Positions 1-12,824 of a DNA stretch of 64,000 nt are shown piece by piece (positions within the stretch are counted from its first letter, which is position 1; every line of letters begins with the position of its first letter). The notes under the pieces are model-generated. The model did not search any database. It was given only the letters and a program-made list of their open reading frames with translations, and had not been told where the DNA came from. The stretch is from Bacillus sp. ISL-51. GTDB taxonomy: Bacteria; Bacillota; Bacilli; Bacillales; Bacillaceae. The translations under genes were made by a program, and so were the position numbers. The stretch covers positions 62,001 to 126,000 of the forward strand of contig NZ_JAGGQB010000003.1 of assembly GCF_018613535.1 (NCBI RefSeq), written 5' to 3'.

Positions 1-273
1 GATTTCACTTTGCAGCCATTCAAATGATATAGGACGATCTGAGATGACACCGCCATATCCGATCATGCTGCCGCTCAATGTGCCCCTTTGCTCAAAAATC
101 GGCATATAGATTACTTGTCCTCCGTCCGTTGTCAGTCTGACAGGGTGAAATGACGTTTCGGGGAGCTCTTCCATAAGCTTTCCCCAATCATAGCTTTGAA
201 ACAATCCCGCCTGATACATGTCAGCGGCCCGATCCCATACCTGCCGGCTCGTGCATACTGCTGTTTTTTGCAT
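1..273 (-). CDS. FemAB/GNAT-like protein, N-terminal part only
   Basis: An open frame of 91 codons runs without a stop from ATG at 271-273 to the window edge, so the gene continues outside. The start follows the stop of the upstream aminotransferase by 15 nt and has a GGTGAT Shine-Dalgarno-like site. The visible part (MQKTAVCTSRQVWDRAADMY..., then LFQSYDWGKLMEELP and an aromatic/Gly-rich stretch MIGYGGVISD) resembles the N-terminus of FemAB-like or CelD-type GNAT proteins, which attach acyl or aminoacyl groups to sugars or cell-wall precursors. Sitting last in a nucleotide-sugar cluster, it may acylate an amino sugar made by the upstream genes; this is inference from context. Confidence 0.5.
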   Translation of the reverse strand, partial: MQKTAVCTSRQVWDRAADMYQAGLFQSYDWGKLMEELPETSFHPVRLTTDGGQVIYMPIFEQRGTLSGSMIGYGGVISDRPISFEWLQSEI

Positions 274-288
274 ATTTATCACCACTAT

Positions 289-1542
289 TCAGTTCTTATT
301 CTTTTTCTCTGCATACGATAAAACGGATTCGGCTATATACCTTATCTGTCCTTGATCAAGAGGCGGTTTGAATGGCAGGGAAAGGACCCTTTTCCAAAGC
401 GGGTTTTTCTCTCCCTGTCCTGCATATGTTTCATAAATCGGAATGAGTTCGAGAGGGAGATAGTTCCAGCACGTTTGAATCCCTCTTTCAGCTAAATAAA
501 CAGAGCACCTGTACCGCTCCTCATCTTTGGGGAATACAATTGTTAAATAATTCAAATACTCTCCCTTTTGAGGCTGAATCATCTTTATGCCGTACTCCTC
601 TTCCGCCTGTGTAAATATTTCTCCTGCTGTCTCTAAGTTTTGTGCGGCAGCTGTTACAAGCTGATCTATACGCGTCAGCTGATAGTCAATAATGGCTTCT
701 CTTGCCGGATGCATGCGCAGCACAGGTACTGGGGCTGGAACATCCGGCAGGGCTTCAAGCTTTGTGGCTTTTATGGAAGGCATCATACCCGCTTTCTTCA
801 ATACATACGAAATGGGCTGCTGCCGTTTGAGTTTCATTAAGGCTTGAATTCTTTGTTGCCTCATATATAATCGATAATCAGCTGCCACCTGGCTGCGCCG
901 TTCCATTGGCGGACTGGTATTTTGCCGCAGTAATTCTTTCGGCGCTATTAAAGCACCGCCTCCGATGCTGCCAAGCGGCTTGGACGGGCCAAAACTTAAT
1001 ATGCCGAAATCGCCCAGGCCGCCGGCATATGTTCCCGATTGTTTCGTAAACATCGCTTGAGCGGCGTCGTCAATGATATAAATGCCGTTTTCCTTCGCCC
1101 AGCTGATGATGTCAGTATTTTCTCTTCGGCCGTATACATGCGTCAATATAATGGCACAAGTATGCCGCTTCGCTTTTTTTTTGACATCTGCGAGTGATAA
1201 TGATAAATGATCATCCAGCTGCGCAAAAACAGGCCTCGCGCCGGATTGCAGCACAGCATCAATGACATTCGGACAGCTGAAGGATGAAAAAATCACTTCT
1301 TTCCCCGGTCCGGCTCCCGAGTACGCCAAAGCGAGCACCAACGCCGCACTGCCGCTGGATGTCAGTACAATTCCTTTCCCATAACGTTTTTCCAATTTTT
1401 CGGCCAGTCCGCTTTTTTTAGCTGTAAGCAAATGTTTCACTGCATGCAGATGGCCTTTGCCTGAAAGCTGCCCCGGATAAATGGGAAACTTGATCTGTTC
1501 AGGGTGCCTAGGATAATGGAAGTTTGTGTTTTTGTCTTTCAT
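289..1542 (-). CDS. DegT/DnrJ/EryC1-type PLP aminotransferase (second of cluster)
   Basis: 417 residues. PLP-fold sugar aminotransferase family: SGSAALVLALA near residue 60 (phosphate-binding region), IIDDAAQA (Asp pairing with the pyridine nitrogen) and SFGPSKPLGSIGGG carrying the expected Schiff-base lysine. The family usually transaminates a keto sugar nucleotide. The long segment between about residues 205 and 285 is less conserved-looking than in ordinary DegT proteins, so the substrate may be atypical. It overlaps the end of the epimerase gene by 35 nt and is followed 15 nt later by the FemAB-like gene, so it sits inside one transcript. The site before ATG is modest (GAGG, about 10 nt upstream), consistent with translational coupling. 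Confidence 0.8.
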   Translation of the reverse strand: MKDKNTNFHYPRHPEQIKFPIYPGQLSGKGHLHAVKHLLTAKKSGLAEKLEKRYGKGIVLTSSGSAALVLALAYSGAGPGKEVIFSSFSCPNVIDAVLQSGARPVFAQLDDHLSLSLADVKKKAKRHTCAIILTHVYGRRENTDIISWAKENGIYIIDDAAQAMFTKQSGTYAGGLGDFGILSFGPSKPLGSIGGGALIAPKELLRQNTSPPMERRSQVAADYRLYMRQQRIQALMKLKRQQPISYVLKKAGMMPSIKATKLEALPDVPAPVPVLRMHPAREAIIDYQLTRIDQLVTAAAQNLETAGEIFTQAEEEYGIKMIQPQKGEYLNYLTIVFPKDEERYRCSVYLAERGIQTCWNYLPLELIPIYETYAGQGEKNPLWKRVLSLPFKPPLDQGQIRYIAESVLSYAEKKNKN

Positions 1543-2437
1543 CTTTTATGATCCTCAGACCTTCATCCAGACCTACTTTCGGAGCGTAACCAAGCAAACG
1601 TTTTGCCTTCTCGATGGAAGGCGCCCGTTTAAAAATCTCGATATCTTTTCCTCTCACTCCGTCTTCACCGAGTTTTTTAAACATGTAGTTTTCCTTATTT
1701 CTGCCTGAGATCTGATTGACTTTCTCAGCCAGTTCTTTTATCGTGATCGGCTGGTCGTTGCCGATATTGAAGTCTTCAAAGACATCTCCTTTATGGATGA
1801 GTGCCAAATATGTTCCGGTGACAATATCACTGATATAGCTGAAGCATCGGATCTGGCCGCCGTCGCCGTAAAGCGGCAGCTCGCATCCATTCTCTGCCAA
1901 GCTGAAAAATTTGTTTATGACAAAATCCTCCCTCTGCCTCGGCCCGTATACATTAAAATACCGGACGACCCGCACATCCAATCCGTCTGATGCCTGATCT
2001 CTCAAATATTCCTCTGATTGCAGCTTTGCTTTTCCATAAGCCGATTTCGGAAGCTTTCGGCTCGTCTCGGTATAGGGAAAATCAGGTGAATCTCCGAACA
2101 CCTCAGAGCTTGATGAGAAGAGCAGAGTGTCTATCCCTAATTCCCTGCATATCTCGGTGACGTTTTTCGTGCCTTCAAAGTTGACCCGTATGACGTCTTC
2201 TTCATTGCTTCGGCAGCTGTCTACTCCGACCATCGCCGCTAAATGGACAACCGCATCCGCCCCCCGCAATGATTCACGGAGTGACTGTCGGTCTAGAATA
2301 TTCGTATGGCGATAAGCCGTATCGAAATCCGGCTTTTTTTGATCTGCAATAATCGTCTGATAGCCCTTACTTTGTAATAGTGCCGCTAATTCACTTCCAA
2401 TAAAACCGGCTCCGCCGATGATGGCAATGTGTTTCAT
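1508..2437 (-). CDS. NAD-dependent epimerase/dehydratase (extended SDR)
   Basis: 309 residues from ATG at 2435-2437, which has a good AGGAGGTC site five bases upstream; a longer frame begins further upstream but lacks one. Rossmann motif GGAGFIG near residue 8, HLAAMVGV, SSSSEVFG and the catalytic S-Y-x3-K as SAYGKAK mark an extended short-chain dehydrogenase acting on a nucleotide sugar. The start overlaps the upstream aminotransferase stop as ATGA, so the two are probably translationally coupled. With the dehydrogenase and two aminotransferases it should epimerise or dehydrate a UDP- or GDP-sugar; the exact substrate cannot be read from the sequence. Confidence 0.85.
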   Translation of the reverse strand: MKHIAIIGGAGFIGSELAALLQSKGYQTIIADQKKPDFDTAYRHTNILDRQSLRESLRGADAVVHLAAMVGVDSCRSNEEDVIRVNFEGTKNVTEICRELGIDTLLFSSSSEVFGDSPDFPYTETSRKLPKSAYGKAKLQSEEYLRDQASDGLDVRVVRYFNVYGPRQREDFVINKFFSLAENGCELPLYGDGGQIRCFSYISDIVTGTYLALIHKGDVFEDFNIGNDQPITIKELAEKVNQISGRNKENYMFKKLGEDGVRGKDIEIFKRAPSIEKAKRLLGYAPKVGLDEGLRIIKDERQKHKLPLS

Positions 2438-3600
2438 TGTCCGACCTCCTGGCTGATAGTCAAAACTTCTTTTATAGACTTCACGATATATTCGCAATCC
2501 TCATCTGATAATTGGCTGTAAAGGGGAAGCGATACGATTTCAGGGAAAATTCGTTCGGTTACAGGCAATACAGCGGGAAAATGCTCTTTATAATAAGGGT
2601 GCATATGCACCGGGATAAAGTGGACGCTAAGCCCGATATTTTTTTCTTTCATTTTCTCGATAAACAGATCTCTGTCCATGCCGCCGCTTTCTTGAATCCG
2701 TAAAATAAATAAATGCCATGAGTGCGTGATTCCGTTCGGAATGTCAATCAGCGGGAGCACGGCTTTGGCTGATTGATTTGATAGCTCAGCCGCGTAATAT
2801 TGCGCGATCTGTTCCCGTTTTTCTTGGATTTCAACTGCTCTATTCAGCTGAACCAGCCCAAGTGCAGCCTGAATATCCGTCATATTGTATTTAAAACCCG
2901 GCAGTAAAACGTCATATCTCCAGCTGCCTTTTTCGCCGTAGCGGTTCCAAGCATTTTTTGTAATGCCGTGCCAGCCGTACAGTCTCGCTTTCTCAGCAGC
3001 CTGTTCGTCTTTCACAACTAGAGCTCCGCCTTCACCCGTTGTAATATTTTTAGTGGCGTAAAAGCTGAAGCACACAGCATCGCCATGAGTGCCGATCATG
3101 TCACCGTTATATCTTGTCCCGAGCGCGTGTGCGGCATCTTCAATTAAATACAGTTCATTTTCTTTACAAATTGAATGAAGCTTTCCCAAATCAGCCGGAT
3201 AACCGGCAAAGTGAACGGCAATAACCGCTTTTGTGCGCGGCGTTATTTTTTGTCTGACATCCTCCGGGTCTGCACATAAATCCTTCTCGCAAATATCCGC
3301 AAAAACCGGTACGGCTCCTACATGCAGGATGACATTGACACTTGAACAGAACGTAAAGCTCGGCACAATGACTTCATCGCCTTCTCCTACACCGAGTGCA
3401 AGTAAAGCCATATGTAATGCAGCGGTGCCTGAATTACAGCTGATTACGTGTTCTGCTCCTATGAATTCCCCTAATCTTTTTTCGAAATCTATTACCTTCG
3501 GGCCTTTCGAAATCCATCCCGATTGAATCGTTTCAGCTACGCTTGCTATTTCTTCATTTGTTATATCAGGTCTGTGAAAAGAGATAAATCGCTTACTAAT
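2434..3600 (-). CDS. DegT/DnrJ/EryC1-type PLP aminotransferase with apparent ATT start
   Basis: 388 residues if started at ATT (plus-strand 3598-3600). The N-terminal part typical of the family (ISKRFISFHRPDITNEEIAS..., GWISKGPKVIDFEKRL, CNSGTAALHMALLALG) lies upstream of the first ATG, which is only at about codon 68. No ATG, GTG, TTG or CTG occurs between the in-frame TAG at the upstream end and that ATG. A strong TAGGAGGG site sits 7-8 nt before ATT and includes the stop codon of the upstream dehydrogenase. Catalytic features: IEDAAHALG (PLP Asp) and FYATKNITTGEGG (PLP Lys). The predicted role is amination of a keto nucleotide sugar. ATT is a very rare start in bacteria; a point mutation from ATG or a base-call error are alternatives. 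Confidence 0.82.
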   Translation of the reverse strand: MSKRFISFHRPDITNEEIASVAETIQSGWISKGPKVIDFEKRLGEFIGAEHVISCNSGTAALHMALLALGVGEGDEVIVPSFTFCSSVNVILHVGAVPVFADICEKDLCADPEDVRQKITPRTKAVIAVHFAGYPADLGKLHSICKENELYLIEDAAHALGTRYNGDMIGTHGDAVCFSFYATKNITTGEGGALVVKDEQAAEKARLYGWHGITKNAWNRYGEKGSWRYDVLLPGFKYNMTDIQAALGLVQLNRAVEIQEKREQIAQYYAAELSNQSAKAVLPLIDIPNGITHSWHLFILRIQESGGMDRDLFIEKMKEKNIGLSVHFIPVHMHPYYKEHFPAVLPVTERIFPEIVSLPLYSQLSDEDCEYIVKSIKEVLTISQEVGQ

Positions 3601-3612
3601 GACTGTTCCCTC

Positions 3613-4947
3613 CTATAATGTGACAAGCTTGCAACTGTCAGCTGTTTTTTCCCGGCATACATTTCTCGTATCAAAAATAATCGGTGAGGCATCCTGCAAG
3701 ACGCTGTAGTCTATAACATCATGGTCAGTATGAATAATGATGACATCATATTGATTGATTTGTTCTTTTGTGAGAGGGACAGAATGCTTGATACTGCCGT
3801 CGTTCAAGCGGATTTCCCTGATAAACGGATCGTGATAATCTATCGTGCAGCCCTTGTCCATCAATTCCCCGATAATCGTAAACGCCGAGGATTCGCGCGA
3901 ATCATTTGTATTTTTTTTATAAGCCGCCCCTATTAATAAGATGCTGCATTTTTCTTTGCCGGCTAATTTCAAAGCATAGTCAGACACAGAAATCGGCATT
4001 TTAGAATTGATTTCATCAGCCAGATCAATCAATTTTGTTTGCAGCCCCTTTTGATTAGCGATCCACTTAAAATAAAAAGGGTCAATCGGGATACAGTGGC
4101 CGCCTACTCCCGGGCCTGGGCTGAATTTTTGAAAGCCGAACGGCTTCGTGTCCGCCGCGTTGATGACTTCCCATATATCAATATGAAGTTCACGGCAATT
4201 AAGCGCCATTTCATTGATGAGAGCTATATTTACATAACGGTAGGTATTCTCTAGGAGTTTAGCTGTTTCTGCTACTTCAGGTGAGGTGACCGGATGAATG
4301 CTGGTAACGATAGTGCTGTAAAACGCTGAGGCAAGTTCCGTACAATTCTGTGTTATTCCGCCGACTACTTTAGGAATATCAGAAACTTCATATTGGCTGT
4401 TGCCCGGGTCGATTCTTTCTGGAGAATAAGCCGTGAAAAAGTCTGTTCCTATTTTCATTTGGCGGCTGGATTCCATTCTTTCGGCAATCTTTTTTTTCGT
4501 TGTACCAGGATAAGTGGTGCTTTCTAAAATTAAAAGCTGATTTGGCTTTCCATAAGCAATCATGCTGTCAACTGCACTGTCGATGTAGGTTAAATCGGGG
4601 ATCTTATCTTTTTTGTCCAGGGGTGTCGGTACACATATCACAATAATGTCGCATTTTTCGATGAGAGACATGTTGGCACTGACTTGAAAACGCTTTGTTT
4701 GTAAAGCCTCTTTCAGTCTATTGTCCTCTATATCATTAATATGGCTTCGTCCGTCGGCTAGCAAGGAGATTTTTTCACTGTTTTTGTCGAAACCGATAAC
4801 GCTGTATCCTTTATTGACACATTCCAGCGCAAGAGGAAATCCTACATAACCCATGCCTAATACGCCTACAATCGCCTGCTTCGTTTCAATCAGATTTAAA
4901 AGCCGTTTATGATCGAGGTTGCTGACTTCTTTTGTGACAGTATTCAT
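3613..4947 (-). CDS. Nucleotide-sugar 6-dehydrogenase (UDP-glucose / UDP-HexNAc type)
   Basis: 444 residues. N-terminal Rossmann motif GVLGMGYVGFPLALE near residue 30, VPTPLDKKD (NAD domain end), STTYPGTT, a PERIDPG motif, NTYRYVNIALINE helix, the active-site region PGPGVGGHCIPIDP with catalytic Cys near residue 275, and a C-terminal UDP-binding domain (LLIGAAYKKNTNDSRES). This pattern fits the WecC/WbpA/VipA branch that oxidises C6 of UDP-N-acetylhexosamines better than UDP-glucose dehydrogenases, but that is a family inference. It is the first gene of the left-edge cluster; its TAG stop is part of the next gene's ribosome-binding site. Confidence 0.85.
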   Translation of the reverse strand: MNTVTKEVSNLDHKRLLNLIETKQAIVGVLGMGYVGFPLALECVNKGYSVIGFDKNSEKISLLADGRSHINDIEDNRLKEALQTKRFQVSANMSLIEKCDIIVICVPTPLDKKDKIPDLTYIDSAVDSMIAYGKPNQLLILESTTYPGTTKKKIAERMESSRQMKIGTDFFTAYSPERIDPGNSQYEVSDIPKVVGGITQNCTELASAFYSTIVTSIHPVTSPEVAETAKLLENTYRYVNIALINEMALNCRELHIDIWEVINAADTKPFGFQKFSPGPGVGGHCIPIDPFYFKWIANQKGLQTKLIDLADEINSKMPISVSDYALKLAGKEKCSILLIGAAYKKNTNDSRESSAFTIIGELMDKGCTIDYHDPFIREIRLNDGSIKHSVPLTKEQINQYDVIIIHTDHDVIDYSVLQDASPIIFDTRNVCREKTADSCKLVTL

Positions 4948-4998
4948 TTTTCGCCCCCTAATAGATAGAAAAGGATATTATTTTACAATTTAAAACAA

Positions 4999-5012
4999 AT
5001 ATCGATCGATAT
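4999..5012. promoter_or_regulatory. 14-bp perfect palindrome upstream of the sugar cluster
   Basis: ATATCGATCGATAT is self-complementary and lies about 50 nt upstream of the dehydrogenase start, just downstream of a TATAAT-like element on the minus strand (TTGTTATAATAACG). This is where a repressor would sit. The rest of the 4948-5206 gap is AT-rich and shows no gene. Confidence 0.4.
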
Positions 5013-5182
5013 CGTTATTATAACAAAAGTTAAAATTTGATAAATAGGTTTTACATCCTTTTGTTAATTAGGCATTAAATAGCCATTTTTCTTTTATTTG
5101 TAAATGATGTACCCATAATAAGGAATATACAAGGGAATAAGTAAGAACATATCCCTCATTTGAAAGAATATACTGAAAATAA

Positions 5183-5208
5183 AAAAAGCAGGCCGAAACC
5201 TGCTTTTT
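5183..5208 (-). terminator. Intrinsic terminator of the M28 peptidase gene
   Basis: Inverted repeat AAAAAGCAGG / CCTGCTTTTT with a 6-nt loop; on the minus strand the stem is followed by a T run. It overlaps the last codon of the peptidase gene. Confidence 0.8.
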
Positions 5209-6484
5209 ATTGCTGAATTGCCTCTGAGACAGCAGCAGAAACAAGTGCTCCCGCTTCCTTCAATCTTTCCTTGCTGATGTGTTTCATATTATCATTTACG
5301 GTGTGATACCAAGGCCCGGGCTCATTTGTTTCAGGGCTGAGCCAAATCCAGTTAGCCGAAGGAATTCCCGCTTCATAAAAAGAGACGTGGTCCGAGTATC
5401 CCAGCTGAATAAGACTTGGCTTGATAAGATGCAATTTTTCAGCAGCACTCTCAGCGTAGCGGACACTCGGGTTTTGCTTGCCGTCCGGAGTAGTGACACA
5501 CATTTGACTGGCTTCTTTCCAGTCAGTCGCGATCATATCTGCGTTAAAGTTGGCTTGGCTATGGTTAATTTCATCCTTAGTGAGCGTACTGACGTAATAG
5601 GATGAACCCGCAGACCATAATTCTTCTGCACCGAATAGGATAAAGCGAATCTCTTTATTTTTCGGAAGGTGTTTAAGCTGCTTGCTTATTTCCAGTACCG
5701 CAGACGTGCCTGATGCGTTGTCATCAGCTCCGGGCGCTCCTTTTACGCTGTCATAATGCGCTGTAACATAAATAATATCAGGATGTTTTGAATGTGCTGC
5801 TTTGCGCGTCCCTATTACATTTTGTGATGTGCGGTTTTTATAGTCCTTGAACTGAATGACAGACTGCTTTTCTTTCAGCAATGCTTCTCCGTCTTCTTTT
5901 TTCATACCCGCCGCCGGTATAGTTGTTCCTTTGTCGCCGTGGGGACGGACAGCAAGCGGTTTTGTTGTTCGATTATAAATAATAACTGCTTTGGCTCCCG
6001 CTTCTTCGGCATGTTTTATTTTTTGTGAAATAGAGATCTTTCCTTCACGTATAACCGCAATCTTTCCTTTGGCTCCTATTAAATCATCGCTTAATCCCCA
6101 GTCACCATTATAGACGGGGGCGTCTATTTTCACCTCATTCTCTACAGCGGATTTATCTGCTGACCGAATCGGAAATTCATGATCGCCTGCCGTGACAGAG
6201 CCTGAAAAATATCTTTTTAATTGAAATGGCTGTACCCGGACAGCGGCACCCTCAGCCCGCAGCCGATTTGATACATATTCAGCTGCTTCCTTTTCTTTAT
6301 CAGTCCCTGTTTCACGCGGTCCGATCGTTTCACTTAGATCATAAATGGTTTCTAATGCACGATCAGCATCAAAAACCGGCTCCATACCTCTGGAATGAGC
6401 ATGGGTTTCGTACAGCGGCCCTGCTGTCGCTCCCCATATGACACTTGCGGCTATGGCCGCTGACATGAATGCAAATTTCATCAA
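5207..6484 (-). CDS. Secreted M28-family aminopeptidase (YwaD-like)
   Basis: 425 residues with a signal peptide (hydrophobic stretch at about residues 3-21, possible cleavage after ATA-G). A PA domain is inserted at about residues 120-215, followed by the M28 zinc peptidase core. The two-zinc ligands are visible: H243 in TAHYDS, D254/D255 in GADDNASGT, E287/E288 in FGAEELW, D316 in NADMIATD and H366 in GYSDHVSFYE. The likely role is release of N-terminal amino acids from peptides outside the cell. The start has a strong AGAGGAGGG site. It is a single-gene unit between the sugar cluster and eno, with its own terminator. Family relatives in B. subtilis (YwaD) are slightly longer. Confidence 0.85.
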   Translation of the reverse strand: MMKFAFMSAAIAASVIWGATAGPLYETHAHSRGMEPVFDADRALETIYDLSETIGPRETGTDKEKEAAEYVSNRLRAEGAAVRVQPFQLKRYFSGSVTAGDHEFPIRSADKSAVENEVKIDAPVYNGDWGLSDDLIGAKGKIAVIREGKISISQKIKHAEEAGAKAVIIYNRTTKPLAVRPHGDKGTTIPAAGMKKEDGEALLKEKQSVIQFKDYKNRTSQNVIGTRKAAHSKHPDIIYVTAHYDSVKGAPGADDNASGTSAVLEISKQLKHLPKNKEIRFILFGAEELWSAGSSYYVSTLTKDEINHSQANFNADMIATDWKEASQMCVTTPDGKQNPSVRYAESAAEKLHLIKPSLIQLGYSDHVSFYEAGIPSANWIWLSPETNEPGPWYHTVNDNMKHISKERLKEAGALVSAAVSEAIQQ

Positions 6485-6611
6485 AATCCCTCCTCTTATT
6501 AACTCCTTTTCCTTTCGATCGAATCGTAATGATTCCTTTAAAAAGGAGAAAAATGAATAATAATGACCAAATGAAGCTGATCAAAAAGGAGGGGAATATC
6601 CCGGGACTATA

Positions 6612-6639
6612 AAAAAAACCGCCGAGAGAATATCTCGGC
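6612..6639 (-). terminator. Terminator of the glycolytic operon (after eno)
   Basis: GCCGAGA / TCTCGGC stem with a short AATA-type loop, followed on the minus strand by a run of eight T. It lies 10 nt beyond the eno stop. Confidence 0.85.
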
Positions 6640-6648
6640 AGTCTTTGA

Positions 6649-11470
<4,822 letters not shown>

Positions 11471-11783
11471 GCCTTAGGAGATCCTCCTTCAAAATGGTTT
11501 ACATAGCACGAAAAACGTGAAACCGCCTTATGATGCGTTCCGCCGCGGGGCAGATTGCAGCTGTCGGCACGGGGCAGATCGTCTTCGGAGCCTGGGCAGG
11601 CGGCCCGGAAACGAAAGTGCCGCACAGATGCAAAACGCGAGCGTTCTTCACCAATTCCGGCGTTCTCTGAAAGCAGGTCCTCATGGAAAAAGGGAAAGGG
11701 AGTCCGTCCCCTTCCCTTGTCCGCTTTCATTATAGCGTTTCTGTCCGAAAGAACCAAGTCCGGCCCTTTCAGGGAGCTATGAA
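11471..11783 (-). other. GC-rich gapA-pgk spacer / pgk leader
   Basis: 313 nt without a credible gene. It holds the gapA terminator near its gapA-proximal end, then about 215 nt rich in G and C with several small inverted repeats (for example GGCCGCC/GGCAGGC-like arms around 11600 and 11580) before the pgk ribosome site. Open frames cross the terminator and have no protein-like composition. I could not pick a convincing sigma-A promoter for pgk by eye. Confidence 0.5.
11685..11718 (-). terminator. Terminator downstream of gapA
   Basis: Arms GGGAAGGGG and CCCTTTCCC around a 7-nt loop, followed on the minus strand by TTTTTCC. It would limit read-through from cggR-gapA into pgk. Confidence 0.7.
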
Positions 11784-12791
11784 TTAAAGACCTTGTTTCG
11801 CGATGTAAGCTGCAAGGTCAACAACGCGGTTAGAGTAGCCGCTTTCGTTATCGTACCAAGAGATTACTTTTACCATGCTGCCTTCCATAACCATTGTAGA
11901 AAGAGCATCGATTGTAGAAGAGTTTTTGTTTCCGTTGTAATCGCCAGAAACTAATGGCTCTTCGCTATAGCCAAGGATTCCTTTAAGATCTCCTTCAGCC
12001 GCTTCTTTAAGAGCTGCGTTTACGTCTTCAGCCGTTACGTCTTGGTTCAGTTCAGCAACTAAGTCAACAAGAGAAACGTTTGGAGTCGGGACACGCATAG
12101 CTCCGCCGTTCAGTTTGCCTTTCAGTTCAGGAAGAACGAGAGAAACTGCTTTTGCAGCACCAGTTGATGTAGGAATGATGTTTTCAGCTGCTGCACGCGC
12201 ACGACGGTAGTCTTTGTGCGGAAGATCAAGGATTTGCTGATCGTTCGTGTAAGAGTGAACAGTTGTCATCATACCGCGTTTGATGCCGAATTTATCGTTA
12301 AGTACTTTAGCAAACGGCGCAAGGCAGTTTGTTGTGCAAGATGCGTTAGAGATAACGTCATGGTTAGCCGCATCGTATTTATCTTCGTTAACACCCATAA
12401 CGATTGTGATATCTTCTTCGTTAGCAGGTGCAGAAATGATTACTTTTTTCGCGCCAGCTTCTAAGTGTTTTGCAGCGTCTGCGCGTTTTGTGAAGAAACC
12501 AGTAGATTCAACTACGATTTCAACGCCTTGTTTGCCCCAGCTGAGTTTCGCAGGATCGCGCTCAGCAGAAACTTCAATTGTTTTACCGTTAACAACAAGG
12601 TTGTTACCGTCAACTGAAACCTCAGCGTCTAATTTTCCGTGTACAGAATCATATTGTAAAAGGTGAGCGAGCATGTTAGCGTCTGTTAAATCGTTAACCG
12701 CTACGACCTCAACTTCAGGATTATTTAATGCTGCGCGGAATACGTTACGTCCAATACGACCAAAACCGTTAATACCGACTTTTACTGCCAT
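11784..12791 (-). CDS. gapA: Glyceraldehyde-3-phosphate dehydrogenase, glycolytic
   Basis: 335 residues. It oxidatively phosphorylates glyceraldehyde 3-phosphate with NAD. Rossmann motif [14 protein letters not shown] at residues 7-20, catalytic cysteine in SNASCTTNC near residue 152 with its His partner in [10 protein letters not shown], and the C-terminal [23 protein letters not shown] precedes the ATG. It lies 33 nt after cggR; in B. subtilis the cggR-gapA message is cut to give a stable gapA transcript, and the same layout here suggests the same control. Confidence 0.98.
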   Translation of the reverse strand: MAVKVGINGFGRIGRNVFRAALNNPEVEVVAVNDLTDANMLAHLLQYDSVHGKLDAEVSVDGNNLVVNGKTIEVSAERDPAKLSWGKQGVEIVVESTGFFTKRADAAKHLEAGAKKVIISAPANEEDITIVMGVNEDKYDAANHDVISNASCTTNCLAPFAKVLNDKFGIKRGMMTTVHSYTNDQQILDLPHKDYRRARAAAENIIPTSTGAAKAVSLVLPELKGKLNGGAMRVPTPNVSLVDLVAELNQDVTAEDVNAALKEAAEGDLKGILGYSEEPLVSGDYNGNKNSSTIDALSTMVMEGSMVKVISWYDNESGYSNRVVDLAAYIAKQGL

Positions 12792-12824
12792 GATTGTTTC
12801 CTCCTTTAAATAAGTGAGAGATAT

